64,000 bases of DNA from Dysidea avara (Eukaryota; Porifera; Demospongiae; Dictyoceratida; Dysideidae): NCBI RefSeq assembly GCF_963678975.1, contig NC_089279.1:30902660-30966659 (forward strand), written 5' to 3'. Under the pieces are notes generated by a model that saw nothing but the letters and a program-made list of their open reading frames with translations, had not been told where the DNA came from and did not search any database. A program made the translations under genes and the position numbers. Positions 23,154-35,600 of this stretch are shown piece by piece. The number at the start of each line of letters is the position of its first letter. Position 1 is the stretch's first letter.

Positions 23154-24099
23154 ATTATAATATTTTTTCAAGAAGTCACCAGTGTGTCCTCTTGACCTGT
23201 ACACTGCTATCTCACCATTGTTCCAAACATCCTGCCATATACTAATCACTTAAAAATTTATACCTTTTAATTTACTGAATCATATAAAACATCAATACTT
23301 CTTCTAAAATCAACTTCTGGCAAATGGTTTAATATATAGTGGGTATTTTCAGTTGTTGCTACAAACTTGATGCTTGGGTTGACATACTTCCTCGTGCAAA
23401 TAAAACAGTAATTATAGTGAATTTCCTAGCATGTATAAAGTTAAGCGTCTGCATGAGAGCTGTTTGTTTTTGTTTTATATGCTTTATTATTAGACAGCAC
23501 CGTAAGCTCCATGTTGCATTTATCTGAATCTCCCTATCTTAGCATAAGTTTAAGTTAAATATTATACAACTTCCAGAGTTTACACTCCCAAACCCCTTGA
23601 AGTGCAACTTTACAAGCTTAAACAATACTGCAGCACTTACGCTGTCAGTGTTCCCAGGAGCTAAAAGGAGGTTAGTTTTGGCCAAAAACTAATTGTATTT
23701 TAACCCCAGTTGTAAATACATATGGTGTAAAAAGTCTGATTGAAATTAATAGAACAGTCAGTGGCTATAATATAAAGTTGAAGTTATTTGTGTGTGGATT
23801 TTAAATCTCTACATTTGACTAGATGATCATGACCTCAAGATCCAATCCCAAATTCTCTTTGGTCTTCTATTTGACCTTATAATCAACTACTCTTTATTCT
23901 CTCTGACAATCCACTATTATCAAACTCCAACAACATGTAACAGTGTAGTTCTGGTTTTCAACTAAAAACTCATCCATCTTGTACCCACAATCTTTCAGTA
24001 CAATACAGTATTTGGTTAAAATAGAAAATTCTATGCATTTGTATTTACCCTCTCAAGCCCTCTCTTTATTGTTACTGTTTGAACATTATAATTACAACT
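23154..24099. other. Intergenic, nothing identified
   Basis: AT-rich, with one TAATAGAACAGTC motif near 23749. No exon, ORF with family resemblance, or repeat boundary seen. Confidence 0.4.
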
Positions 24100-25235
24100 A
24101 CATGAAAAAAATTTGGAATTTTCAACTGGAGTATGAACCATAGCACATCGATAAAAAGTACTGAAACAAGTTGGAGTAGTCCATGATATTAAATCACTGT
24201 AAAACAATAAGAAGTGTTATCCCTACTGTGCATTTCCGTTATGGTATCTTGAGCACAGTAGGGATATAACACATCTTATTGTTTTATGGTGATTTAATAT
24301 TATGGACTACTCCAACTTGTTTCAGTACTTTATATCGATGTGCTATGGTCCATACTCTAGTTGAAAATTCCAAATTTTTTCGTGTATTTGTTAACTTTTT
24401 GTAAATAATTATTATGACTGGTGAACCCACGCAAAGCGCATCTGAAATGGCACCATGTGCCCCAGCTATATCAATTATCGTCTGAAAAGTGAAGTATCCA
24501 TTATGCTTCGTTGTCAGCTATGCATTTCGAATCAAGAACTGTTCGTAAAGTACCTCTACAATCCACGCATACCTAAAGGAAGAAATAGTGCCGCGCTCCC
24601 CAATTATATTAATTATCGTCTGAAAAGTGGAGTATCCATTACGCTTCGCTGTTGGCTATGTTCAACCCATTACACAGCAGTACGAATCATGAACTGTTTG
24701 AAAAGCACCTCTGCAATCAAAACAGCCACTATGAAAAATACGAACGATTTCCGTTACGAATGGAAGCCATCACGTGCTACCGCCAAATCGACATCTTTCG
24801 CTGTCAGCAAAGATGAATGGGACACAAAGTAGGACACTGGTAAGTCCATGAAGAATGCATTGTACGCACTGCGATACGCCAAAAGGCACCTGTCGGACCG
24901 AAGCGACGTCGAACAGGGAAAAAAATCAAGCCCGTAGCCTTAGCTGTTATCGCGTTACGCTTGTCTGAAGGCATCAGTCAATCAGTTACTTACTCTATCA
25001 GTAGAAAATTCCGTTGAATGAAAAATTTTTTTAATTCCGTAGCAACTTGCTGAAAGCGTTTCGGATTGATCTGAAAGCTTGTTTCAGGGCTTAGTTTTAC
25101 CTAACCAATACTGCTTCATCATCGTCAGGAAAAATTGAGGCTGGCTTTTGGATGATATTATTTCGTGGGCCACACCTACTCCTTTGTGGTCCCTATACAG
25201 TTATTAATACTATCGTACTGCCGGTATGATAGTTT
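24100..25235 (+). mobile_element. Composite element B, copy 2 (palindrome plus core)
   Basis: Palindrome 24100-24385: arms start ACATGAAAAAAATTTGG and end CGTGTATTTG, with the centre around TCCCTACTGTGC...GCACAGTAGGGAT. The core 24400-25235 contains the element-B frame and ends GGGCCACACCTACTCCTTTG...GTACTG. In the core, SYINYRLKSEVSI and NYINYRLKSGVSI show an internal duplication of about 120 bp. The frame is open from 24455 to 24832, then TAG. Confidence 0.7.
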
Positions 25236-25583
25236 GAGCCATATGAGACTGTAAAGCACACCATACCTTACACCGACTTATCAGTTTTAGTGATACACTA
25301 AATTTAGCAATCTAGGAATTTACATGTAGTCCATACAAAATTTAGCATTTGTGACTGGATTTTGGAAAAACAATCCAAATCGCACATTGGAAGTTTCGAG
25401 ATAAACGGTTTTAAAGAATTCAAGCCAGCATAACTCACCAAGGATAGCAAGCACGCGTATGAAATTTACACTAAAGATGCATCAATCTGTTACCTTTCAG
25501 ACCACTTCCAGTACTTGTAGCTGCTTGTAGAGTTTCCCGCCAAATAAGATAGAAAATTTGAGCTGTTGGACGAGCGAAGTAGT

Positions 25584-25975
25584 ATCACGAGTGCTCAGGT
25601 GGCAGGGTGGGCAAGGGTTAGACCTCAAAATGGAGGCAGACCATGGTTGGAGTCCAGAGACGAGATTACAGGGCTTTGCTGCTCCTTAGTGGTTGATATG
25701 TAGCAAAATCCACAGAAAAAACGTCTGGCCAACATTGTCGGGCTGTCCACCAGTAAACCACTGATTCATACTAAGCCAGGTCCTTCACAAGGCCTAAAAC
25801 TGCCATTCGAGCTCTACACACACCCCAGAAAAGACGTCTGTTGAAACCAGCCCCGAGTAGTTTGAGTGGTACTGAGTGTCAAAACTACTAGTACGATAGT
25901 GTAGCTATCCACTGGTGGTGTTAGTTTGATTTTGCCTGATGTGTGATTTGGATCGGTTTTGTAAAAATCTGGTCA
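25584..25975 (+). mobile_element. tRNA-derived SINE
   Basis: GCTCAGGTGGCAGGGTGG holds an A-box (TGGCAGGGTGG, 25600-25610). The B-box GGTTGGAGTCC lies at 25645-25655, 34 nt later. Downstream is non-tRNA sequence that includes TGGTGGTGTTAGTTTGATTT (25912-25931), a tract found again at 12893. The 3' boundary is estimated. Confidence 0.55.
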
Positions 25976-26304
25976 CATTTTTTTAAATTCATGATCAATT
26001 AATCAAACATTTTACAGGTATTAAATTTAGCAAAAAAAAAAAAAAACACTTTAAGTTATTAAATTCCAAAATCACTAAAATTCCTAAATTTTAAAAACAC
26101 TAAATTGCTAAATTTTAAATTAGTGTACCACTAAATTAAGGGTTTCAAACACAAATGGCAACCTTGTTAATTGATCATGTGTAGCTGATACCCATATCTC
26201 TCTCTTCTTTAAGATATAAAGAATGGATTTTTAGTTACTGGCTGTGCCCTATATAACAGCTGAATACAACTGTTGGGAAATAATGGTTTCATTTTATTAT
26301 GCTC

Positions 26305-26368
26305 AAGTGACTCACAATGCTTGTAATGCTTGTGATTCACAATGCTTTACAAGCATTGTGAGTCACTT
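26305..26368. repeat. Perfect 22-bp inverted repeat hairpin
   Basis: The arm AAGTGACTCACAATGCTTGT+AA (26305-26326) is followed by a 20-nt loop, then its exact reverse complement (26347-26368). Part of the arm sequence recurs in the loop, suggesting a local duplication or inversion origin. Confidence 0.85.
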
Positions 26369-26670
26369 AAACAAAGTGACTTCATATTTCAGTCAAAAAT
26401 ATTACCAAATTTAATCGCAATAGGCTAAATCTGCAAACTTTTCCTGTGGGGGCATGCCCCCAGATAAAGCATGCTCTGGACGCTGAGTGTGCTTTGCACG
26501 CTATACTACTGTAGTTAGTTGTATCAACTGGCTATCGCTTTTCTTGGTCACCCAGCCATTATAAATGCCCTTGTTAGCACCCCCCATTCTGAAATCCTAG
26601 ATTCTCCCCTGCTCCTAACACTGAAAAACTGATTTTGCTAACCACATCATGCCTGAGCCTATATTACTAC

Positions 26671-27650
26671 AAGTACACAAAACAATTTGGAATTTTCAAC
26701 TAGAGTAGGGACCATAGCACATCAATAAAAAGTACTGAAACAAGCTGGAGTAGTGTACGATATTAAATCACAGTAAAACAATAAGAAGTGTTATATCCCT
26801 ACTGTGCATTTCCATTATAGTATCTTGAGCACACTGAGTAGGGATATAACACTTCTTATTGTTTTACTGTGATTCAATATCATGCACTACTCCAGCTTGT
26901 TTCAGTACTTTTTATCTATATACTATGGTCCTTACTCTAGTTGAAAATTCCAAATTTTTCTGTGTACTTGTTTGTTAATTTTTTTTGTAAATAATTATTA
27001 TGACTGGTGAACCCACGCAAAGTGCATCTGAAATGGCACTGCGCTCCCCAGCTATATCAATTATCGTCTGAAAAGTGAAGTATCCATTATGCTTCGTTGC
27101 AGCTATGTTCAACCTGTTACACAGCAGTACGAATCAAGAACTGTTCGAAAAGCACCCCTACAATCAAAATAGCCACTATGAAAAATATGGACAATTTCCG
27201 TTACGAAGGGAAGCCATCACGTGCTATTGCCAAATCGACACTTTTTTCTGTCAGCAAAGATGAATGAGACACAAAGGAGGACACTGGTAAGTCCATGAAG
27301 AATGCATTGTACGTACTGCGGTATGCCAAAAGGCACCTCTTGGGTTGAAGCGACGTCGAACAGTGAAAAAATCAAGCCCGTAGCCTTAACCATTATCAAG
27401 TTATGCTTGTCTGAAGGCATCAGTCAGTCAGTTACTCAGTCAGTCAGTAGAAAATTCCGTTAAATATATTATTTTTAAAATTCCGTAGCAACTTGTTGAA
27501 AGCATTTCGGGTCGATCTGAAGGCTTGTTTGGGCTTAGTTTTACCTAACCAATACAACCGAGGCTGATTTTTGGGTGATGTTATTTCGTGGGCCACACCT
27601 ACTCCTTTGTGGTCCCTACTATACTGTAACTATCGTACTGTATGATAATT
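26671..27650 (+). mobile_element. Composite element B, copy 3
   Basis: Palindrome 26671-26970 (arms AAGTACACA...TGTGTACTT, centre TATCCCTACTGTGC). A core follows that is collinear with copy 2 but has lost one of the two SYINYR blocks, so the frame is broken. It ends GGGCCACACCTACTCCTTTG then CCCTACTATACTG. Confidence 0.7.
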
Positions 27651-28718
27651 ATAGCCAGTTATTTTATAGGTATCTCGTTTCAGTAGTGGATCTAGCCAGA
27701 ATTAGAGGGTTTCTGAAAATTAATGCAATTGTACTAAGAAATAATAATGCATCTGAGGACATGCCTCCAGAGTATTTGAAGTGAGTGTTAGATTACAGTT
27801 TAGGCTACTTTTAGTCAACAATCATAGTAAGCACAATGCTTTAGATCTCTCTTTACATAAACATCTGCTGGACAAAGGACTATAGCTTTGATGTTCTATT
27901 AGAGCAGGTACTTGACTGCTCTTGTATAATATCTTGATCATTTTTAATGCAGTGGGAGGTGAAAAGTAATGAAGGTTTACTATAACTATAATGGATGTTA
28001 TAGTGCAATTTGCATCAATGGTACTGAACTTACATAGTCTTTTTTTTTGCTATGATTTATGTTGTCAATGCAGCAATAATAAAGCTGGTTAGGGAGGTTA
28101 TAAATGCACCTGCTGGAATGTTTTACAGAATTTATTGTAATTCAAGGAACTGATTAATGATTCTAATTACTGTAAAGCTGATTGAATGCTTAAAGTGCCT
28201 TATTTTGGTCATAATTATTTGAGTTGTGAAATGTGACACTACAACTGATTTCTACATATATTGATCTCATGAAAATATTGTGATTAATCCTCGTAATATT
28301 AAGCAGAAATGTGTAGCTAAATGCAAGAACACGCAATGAAATATACAACCATGAGCAATTTAGCCCATCCAACTAACCTACCTTGTTAGGAAAGAATTAT
28401 CCCAGCCAGTAACTACAATGTACTTTTGTTGTGTGACAATTGCTCACCATACCAAAAGAGAACTGGGCCATCATCTCCATATAATCTGTTTCTGAGCAAC
28501 AACTTACATATAACTTGGCATATAGTAATGTAGTCAGTTGACATACATACATTTTTACATATAGCATTAAGCAAAGCATCCAGATCTATATACACACAAT
28601 AACTATTTCATATAAAGCTGAAAAATTCTACGATACACATTAGGAGAATACATGCATGTGTGACACACTATATACATACAATCTACACTTGTCATTGTTC
28701 ACATCTCATAGCATACAG
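27651..28718. other. Intergenic with possible hAT MITE end
   Basis: CAGTAGTGGATCTAGCCAGA at 27681 followed by GAGGGTTTCTGAAAA resembles the CAGNGGNGGATC ends of hAT MITEs. The rest, up to the terminal exon of the beta-helix gene, shows nothing recognisable. Confidence 0.35.
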
Positions 28719-28794
28719 TCAGCAGTCTTCAATATCGTCCATAACTTCAAAGAAGGATTCACGGTAATGAGTGGCATCATCCATCTCTGATTCT
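28719..28794 (-). CDS. Probable last exon of the beta-helix/TM gene (acidic tail)
   Basis: The stop of the giant frame overlaps a consensus splice donor: ...TGTGAAAT|GTAAGTAT, cut after 29661. On the same strand the acceptor TACATATAACAG|A lies at 28795-28800, and in the required phase it opens ESEMDDATHYRESFFEVMDD-IEDC followed by TGA (28719-28721). Splicing replaces the terminal Met-stop with a 25-residue acidic cytoplasmic tail that fits after FVESVIDDSRR. This is inferred from splice signals and phase only; both isoforms may exist. Confidence 0.6.
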
Positions 28795-28989
28795 CTGTTA
28801 TATGTAAGAGTAAAGAGAGCATAATGTGTGCCACGACAACAATCACATTGTAAAGCATGATGTATATCATAACAATATTCAGAAACAGTATTGGTAATAC
28901 ACTAAAATACAGTGGAATATTTATGGGGTTTCCTGGTGTTCTGGAAACATCCTTTGATATTTGTACTTACATACTTACATATGTAGGTT

Positions 28990-29135
28990 TGCAGCATGAA
29001 TTTTAATAATGACAATTCAGGCGAATTTGGTGCCGTTATTAAAATATTTGTCATTAATCTGCCATTTCTTGGCCGCTATCTTGGATTTCACATCTTTTCT
29101 CACCCTGGTTTGTGGGGGTCTGCACTCTTTTTATT
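28990..29135. repeat. Decayed half of the element-A palindrome
   Basis: GACAATTCAGGCGAATTTGG, TGCCATTTCTTGGCCGC and TTGGATTTCACATCTTTTCT are recognisable words of the element-A palindrome. The left outer arm is gone. It lies in the intron proposed for the beta-helix gene. Confidence 0.6.
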
Positions 29136-29656
29136 TAGATCAATCTTTACTTCCTCTTACTATAGCAAAATGCTATATATTTTGCTGATGTATTATCATG
29201 TGTGGCTGTTCTATTACAGCATATGGATATTTTAAAAATGTACAAAGATTAGTTTATAATCCCCCACATCCACTTTACAAAAGCTGCACCTATTATGTCA
29301 GCTTTCATTCAGCTTCTAACAGTCTATTCTGCTGCAAATTTTGCCAGGAAAATTGTGGTTACTTTCTCAGGGATGATACGGAAGAAGCTAGTGGACAAGG
29401 AATCTTTATATATACTTTAAACATGCTTTTATAGAACAGTCAGAAGTAATAAGAGTAAGTATACTTTTTGAAAGAGATTAGGAAGAGTGAACATGTTACA
29501 TTTACAGCCTGCACTTGGGTAGGTGACTGTGTAATGATACACTGATAGTTAACTATGTGGCTTTATCTAACAACTGCTGTACAGTGCATAAACACTTTAG
29601 TATCATGTATATTAAAAAATAATTCATTGTGTCTATTGCACATACTGTCAATATAC

Positions 29657-32600
29657 TTACATTTCACATATAGTAGCATTCACCCTCCTGCTATCATCAA
29701 TAACACTCTCAACAAAGTCTCTCATCGGTACCCCATTGTTGTTATTGGTAGTGTCAGGTTTAGGTGGTACACAATATTTAGTGATTTTCTTAATTGTCCT
29801 TTTGTAAAGGTAGATTTCCATTATCAGAAATGGTATCAAGGGTAGTATAACTAATACAAATATAAATGATAGTAATAAATCAGGATCATAGCTGTCAATA
29901 AGTGGTACCATTGAAACCACAACCATCAGATGCAACACAAAGCCATCAAACACAACAAGAATGTTAGATCTATATGGCTTTAGTGTCATATGTATCAAGG
30001 CTAGTGAAGAGTTAGCAATGATTAATGAATACTGGGTGGTATTATTGTTGGATGGATTAGCAATAATTATCAGAATAATCACCAGTCGACATATCATGTA
30101 ATAAGCTGCAAAACTACGATATTTGTCCTTGTAACATCCTTGAAACTGATCCAACAATGGTTTTATCCTAGTAAAGTTTATCTTGTGGTTAATGAATGGC
30201 TCTAGCAGTAGCAGAAGGGGAAGACCCATCACTATGATCAGTGAACATAGTATTGCCATGATAACGTATGGTAGATGACGACCATGAAAATACTCTATGT
30301 CAGGTGACAGGTAAGTGTAAACCTTATCCACATTATGAAATGTCAGTGATCTCAATAGCAGTAATGAAGTTGTTGCCACAGAAGTGTAGGATAGCAATAG
30401 AAGGAAACAGATAACATGGATAATTCCTCTACTAACAAATGATGAAAACTTGTATGATATTCTTGCTGATTGGCAGATTACTACTATGATGATGGCAACA
30501 GCTAGTGGATGGGCATAATGAATGAACTGTTGGTCAATTCCACTCATATCAGTTGCTAAACAGAGCTGTCCTAAAAATTGCGGTGTGACTTTTGCAATAC
30601 TCGACATAATGCTAACAAATGTAAATAATCCTTGTGATGAGTACAAACGTTCACTCAGTAGAATATCCACCATACTGTAATAGTATGTAATAGCATACAA
30701 ATAACCAATCCCAATGTGATAGTATGTCACAATGAACACTAATATAACTATGACCACCCAGTAAAGGATTGATAATGTCACCACAAGTACTGTTTGTCCA
30801 GTTGTACATGTGTCAACACTTACACATTCTATAGAATCAAATGAAAGAGTATAGCCTTCCTTACAACCACCACAAGCAGTACCAGATCGCTGTGAATTAC
30901 ACTGATTTGCTCTTACTGGTGAAAGTTTAAAAAATCCATTAGCTGTTTCACAACAAGTAAAATTACAATAACTATTTGGACAAATTGTTACTGTTGCTTT
31001 ATCATTAACTTCACCAAACCAGTAACCTCTTTTGATAGATGATAAACTACCAGAGCAAGACACAATATCACTGCCTCTGTAGCAAACACATGTAGTATCA
31101 TCATGGTAGAAACCAGGGTGACATGGTGATAATTCAGTTATTAGCTCCACAGCTATTGTTTGTAAATCAGATTTACTGCCATGATTTGAAGTAATAGTCA
31201 TTGAAAAATTGGTTGCATTAGAAATTCTTTTTCCTATTACACTGATTCCTTGAAATACTGTACATGATACCAGCACTTGTGATCCATTGATAGTATGATT
31301 GTGATTATTTCCAGTAACTACAAATTGTGTAGCATCAGCAGACCGATAATAATAATCTCGTACACAAGCATCAATTATGATTTCATGACCAAGCATTACA
31401 TTCTTCATCATATAGATATAGCAGCAGTTTGTGTCGGTGTGGTTATCAACACATTTGATATCATAAAATTCTAGTTTACTAGGAGGAGTAGTGATGTGAG
31501 CATTTAATGGACTATTTAATAATGATCTTTTGTTGATTCCAACGATGCTGTTTTTCAAACAGGTCTCATTACATGATGTTGGTATATCAATGTATACATC
31601 AGCTCCAGTTAAGGCACTACTGCTGTTAAAATTAATTTCTTCTGTGTTTAATATTAATTTACTTTGATCACTTTGTAATAATTCGCTATATATGGCTCCA
31701 CCATATCGATTAGCAGTATTATAAAAGAAATTAATGCCTGAATCATTGTTAAATGTTGCAGTATAATTGTTGCTGAGATATATGGCTCCTCCATTACCCT
31801 TGGCTGTGTTACTAATAAATGATGAAAAGGATTTTTTAGAAAATGTTAGAATAGATTGCTGAATAGAAAGAGCTCCACCATTTTCTGCACTGTTCATTTT
31901 AAATATTGCTGAAACATTACTTTTAAGTGTTATGCTAGACTGAATTATTGACATGGCTCCACCACGTTCAGCAGTATTACCTGTAAATATCACTGATATG
32001 TTTTCTTCTAGATTAATATCAGAATATCTATCACAATGTATGGCCCCACCATGCTGTTCACCTTTGTTATTAAGAAATACAACTTTAGAATAATCTTTGA
32101 TGACAGTGATAGAATGATCAAAAGAATATATCCCACCTCCACCTCTAGTGGCTATGTTATCATAAAATGTGACTTTACTGTATTCTGTAATACTAAGATT
32201 AGTTCTATCATGCAAATACATACATCCGCCATATAAACTACATGTGTTGTTGGAAAATGCTGTACTGCAATAGTCATCAAAAATGATAGAGCATTTGTTG
32301 ATAGAATATATAGCTCCACCACTTAGTGTAGCTCTGTTATTATCAAATACAACTGCAGAGTGACCTTTGAATGTAACCACTGTTTGGCTGGTTAAATATA
32401 AGGCCCCACCATTTTGCACTGCTGTGTTATTGTTAAAAGATACATTAGCATGGCAATTAAATGTCATGCTAGTGTTGTCAAACAGATATACAGCACCTCC
32501 TTGTTGCAATGCTCTATTGTTTGTAAATGTAATATGAGAATTTCCATTAAATCTCACTGTTGAATTATCAAATATATAAATAGCTCCTCCATGCTGTTGA

Positions 32601-35600
32601 GCAGAATTGGTATGAAATATGATATTAGAGTGGCCAATGCTGATCAGTTTGGCATTATCATATAAGTATACTGCTCCTCCTTGTTGAATTGCTGTGTTAT
32701 TTTGGAATACAACACTACAGTTTCCGTTAAAAATTATCATGGAATTTGTAAATAAATATATAGCCCCTCCTCGCTGTAATGCTTTGTTATTCTGGAGTAC
32801 AAGAATGGTAGCTCCACCAATTAGCACACGATCATCATTAGAATACATCACTGCACCATTTTGTGCAGCAGTGTTGTACATTAAAGCAACTTGTGAATTT
32901 TCTGTGAACATGACAGTACAGCCACTATGAGATGATATACATCCTCCATTTTGTGTAGCTGTATTACCACTAAAACTAACATTAGAGTTTCTCTTGATTG
33001 TAATGTTGGACATAGTGTGAGAATATAAAGCTCCGCCATGTACAGCTTTGTTGTGATTTAATTTCAATGTTGAGTTTCCTTCAGACAATGTATAGGAGTG
33101 ATTACTACAATATATAGCTCCACCTGTTTCTGCACTGTTGTTGGTAAATGTTACTGATGTACTTCCATCAAATGATATACCACAATGTTCATCACAGTAT
33201 ACAGCTCCTCCACCTCTGGTGGCTGTGTTGTGGTTAAATGTGACTGTTGAGCTTCTATTAACTTTGATGTTAGAGCCTATTAATGAAACTATAGCTCCTC
33301 CATGTACAGCAGTGTTGTAATTAAAGTTTACTTCTGAATTGTCATGGAAATCCACAACAGATCGTTGAGTGAAACATATGGCTCCACCATAACCCATAGC
33401 TGTATTGTTCAGAAACGTTACTCTCGAAATACCTTCAGTAATCAAAGTGACATTGTCAGTTAAATATAAGGCACCTCCTTGCTGTATGGCTTCATTACTT
33501 TTGAACTCAACATCACATAATTCACTGAACACAATGTTAACATTTTTGGTGGAGTATATAGCTGCACCATCTTGTATTGCAACATTGACATAAAAATAAA
33601 CTGCTGAATGTCCATCGAATGTTACATTTGAAGTGTTAGCAGACAATATAGCACCACCATTTTGCTGTGCTTTGTTTTTATTAAGAATTACTCTAGAATA
33701 TCCTGCAAATATTGTATTGGACATGGTAAGTGTATGGATAGCTCCACCATGTGTAGCTGTATTACAAGTGAAGTTCACTGTTGAGTTTCCTGTACACAAA
33801 ACATAAGAGTTGTTGTTACACTGTACAGCTCCACCAGTTTCTGCACTGTTATTGGCAAATGTTACTGATGTACTTCCATCAAATGAGATACCACAATGTC
33901 CATCACAGTATACAGCTCCTCCACCTGTGGTGGCTGTGTTATGGTTAAACATAACTCTTGACCTTCCATTGAATGTGATATTAGATCCTTTTGTAGACAT
34001 TATTCCTCCTCCAATAATTGCACTATTATCGATAAAATCTATGCTTGTATTTTCATAAATAATTGCATTTGAATACTGAGTAAAATACATGACTCCACCT
34101 CCAAATGTGGCTTTATTACTTCGAAACATTGTACGTGATTGACTTTCAAATAGAGCAACAGAATTGTCATGTAAATAAATAGCTCCTCCTTGTTGCATTG
34201 CTTGATTATTTTGTATGACAACAGTGGAATTTTCACTGATTACAACATAGGTCAGAGCACTACAATAAATAGAAGCACCATTATGCATGGCTACATTACT
34301 ACAGAACAACACTGTTGAATGTCCAGTAACAGTTGTGTTGGATCCACCAACAGTTGATATCGCTCCACCATTTTCATTGGCTGTATTATGACATAAAGAC
34401 ACATTGGAGTTTTCATGAAATGTAAGGAAAGATACTTTATCAGAATAAACAGCTCCACCATTTGTAGCTCTGTTACTGACGAATCTTACTGTTGAGATTC
34501 CTTTATACAGAACATAAGAGTTGTCATTACAGTGTATAGCTCCGCCTGTTTCTGCACTGTTATTGGTAAATGTTACTGATGTACTCCCTTCAAATGAGAT
34601 ACCACAATGTTCATCACAGTATACAGCTCCTCCACCGGTGGTGGCTGTGTTGTGGGCAAATATAACTGATGAGTTGCCATTATAAGAAATTTGACGAGCA
34701 TGTCTGGATAGTATAGCTCCTCCATTGCCAGCAAAATTTCTATTAAATGTTACCATTGTGTTATTATCAAATATGATATTAGAGTTATTGTGAGACAGTA
34801 CTGCTCCACCATCCCTCACTGCACAATTTTCAAGAAATGCTATCACAGAGTTCCCACCAAATCTGACATCAGAACACTGTTTGGAATATATAGCTCCTCC
34901 AAAACTTGCATTATTACCATTAAAGGTTACCATCGAAGTGCCTTCATTAATGATAGAAGAATAATCCAATAAAATTCCTCCTCCATAATTTATGACATGG
35001 TTGTCATTAAATGTGACTGACGATCTTCCAGTAGCTGTGATACCTGAATGTTGACAATACACAGCACCTCCATCAGAGGCTTTATTATCAGTAAACGTTA
35101 TGTTTGATGAGCTATCAAATGTAATGTTAGACATCCATTCAGAAAATATAGCACCACCGCAAATTTTAGCACTGTTTCCAATAAATGTCACAGCTGAATT
35201 TCCTTCAAAAGATTGGGTGGAATGAGTTTGGTAGATAGCTCCACCATATGTTTTAACAGAATTTCCCTCAAAATTTACTTTACACTCGTCATCATATATC
35301 ACAGTGGAGTAGTTACAACAAATGCCTGCAGCAGCTCTTGCTTCGTTTCCTCTGAACAATACGTTACCACTAATGTGAAAATTAGTATGCAAAATATAAA
35401 TTGGTACTCCTTGGTTGCTGATGAAAACAGAATTCTGCACTGAACTATGATATAAGTGTTTAGTGGCTGATCCATCAAGGTAAATTACACTTTTAGCTGG
35501 TCCGTTGAAGGAGAAGTTGCTATGTTCAATCGTAAACCGTGATACAAAACTGGCTTTAGTTTCAGGTGTGTAATGGATAGCTCCACCATGACCTGTGTAA

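Noticed and set aside
22854..23195. Lysine-rich frame beginning MCDKKKKNKKKKKK
   Set aside because: Translation of an AAG/AAA-rich tract in the element-A terminal domain, opposite in strand to the frame shared between copies.
28397..28595. Two overlapping 60-codon minus-strand frames beyond the beta-helix gene's terminal exon
   Set aside because: No resemblance to anything and located in the presumed 3' UTR or intergenic DNA.
32036..34972. Plus-strand frames opposite the beta-helix repeats (32694-32930, 33810-34058 and others)
   Set aside because: Shadows of the repeated coding sequence on the minus strand; they recur only because the repeats recur.
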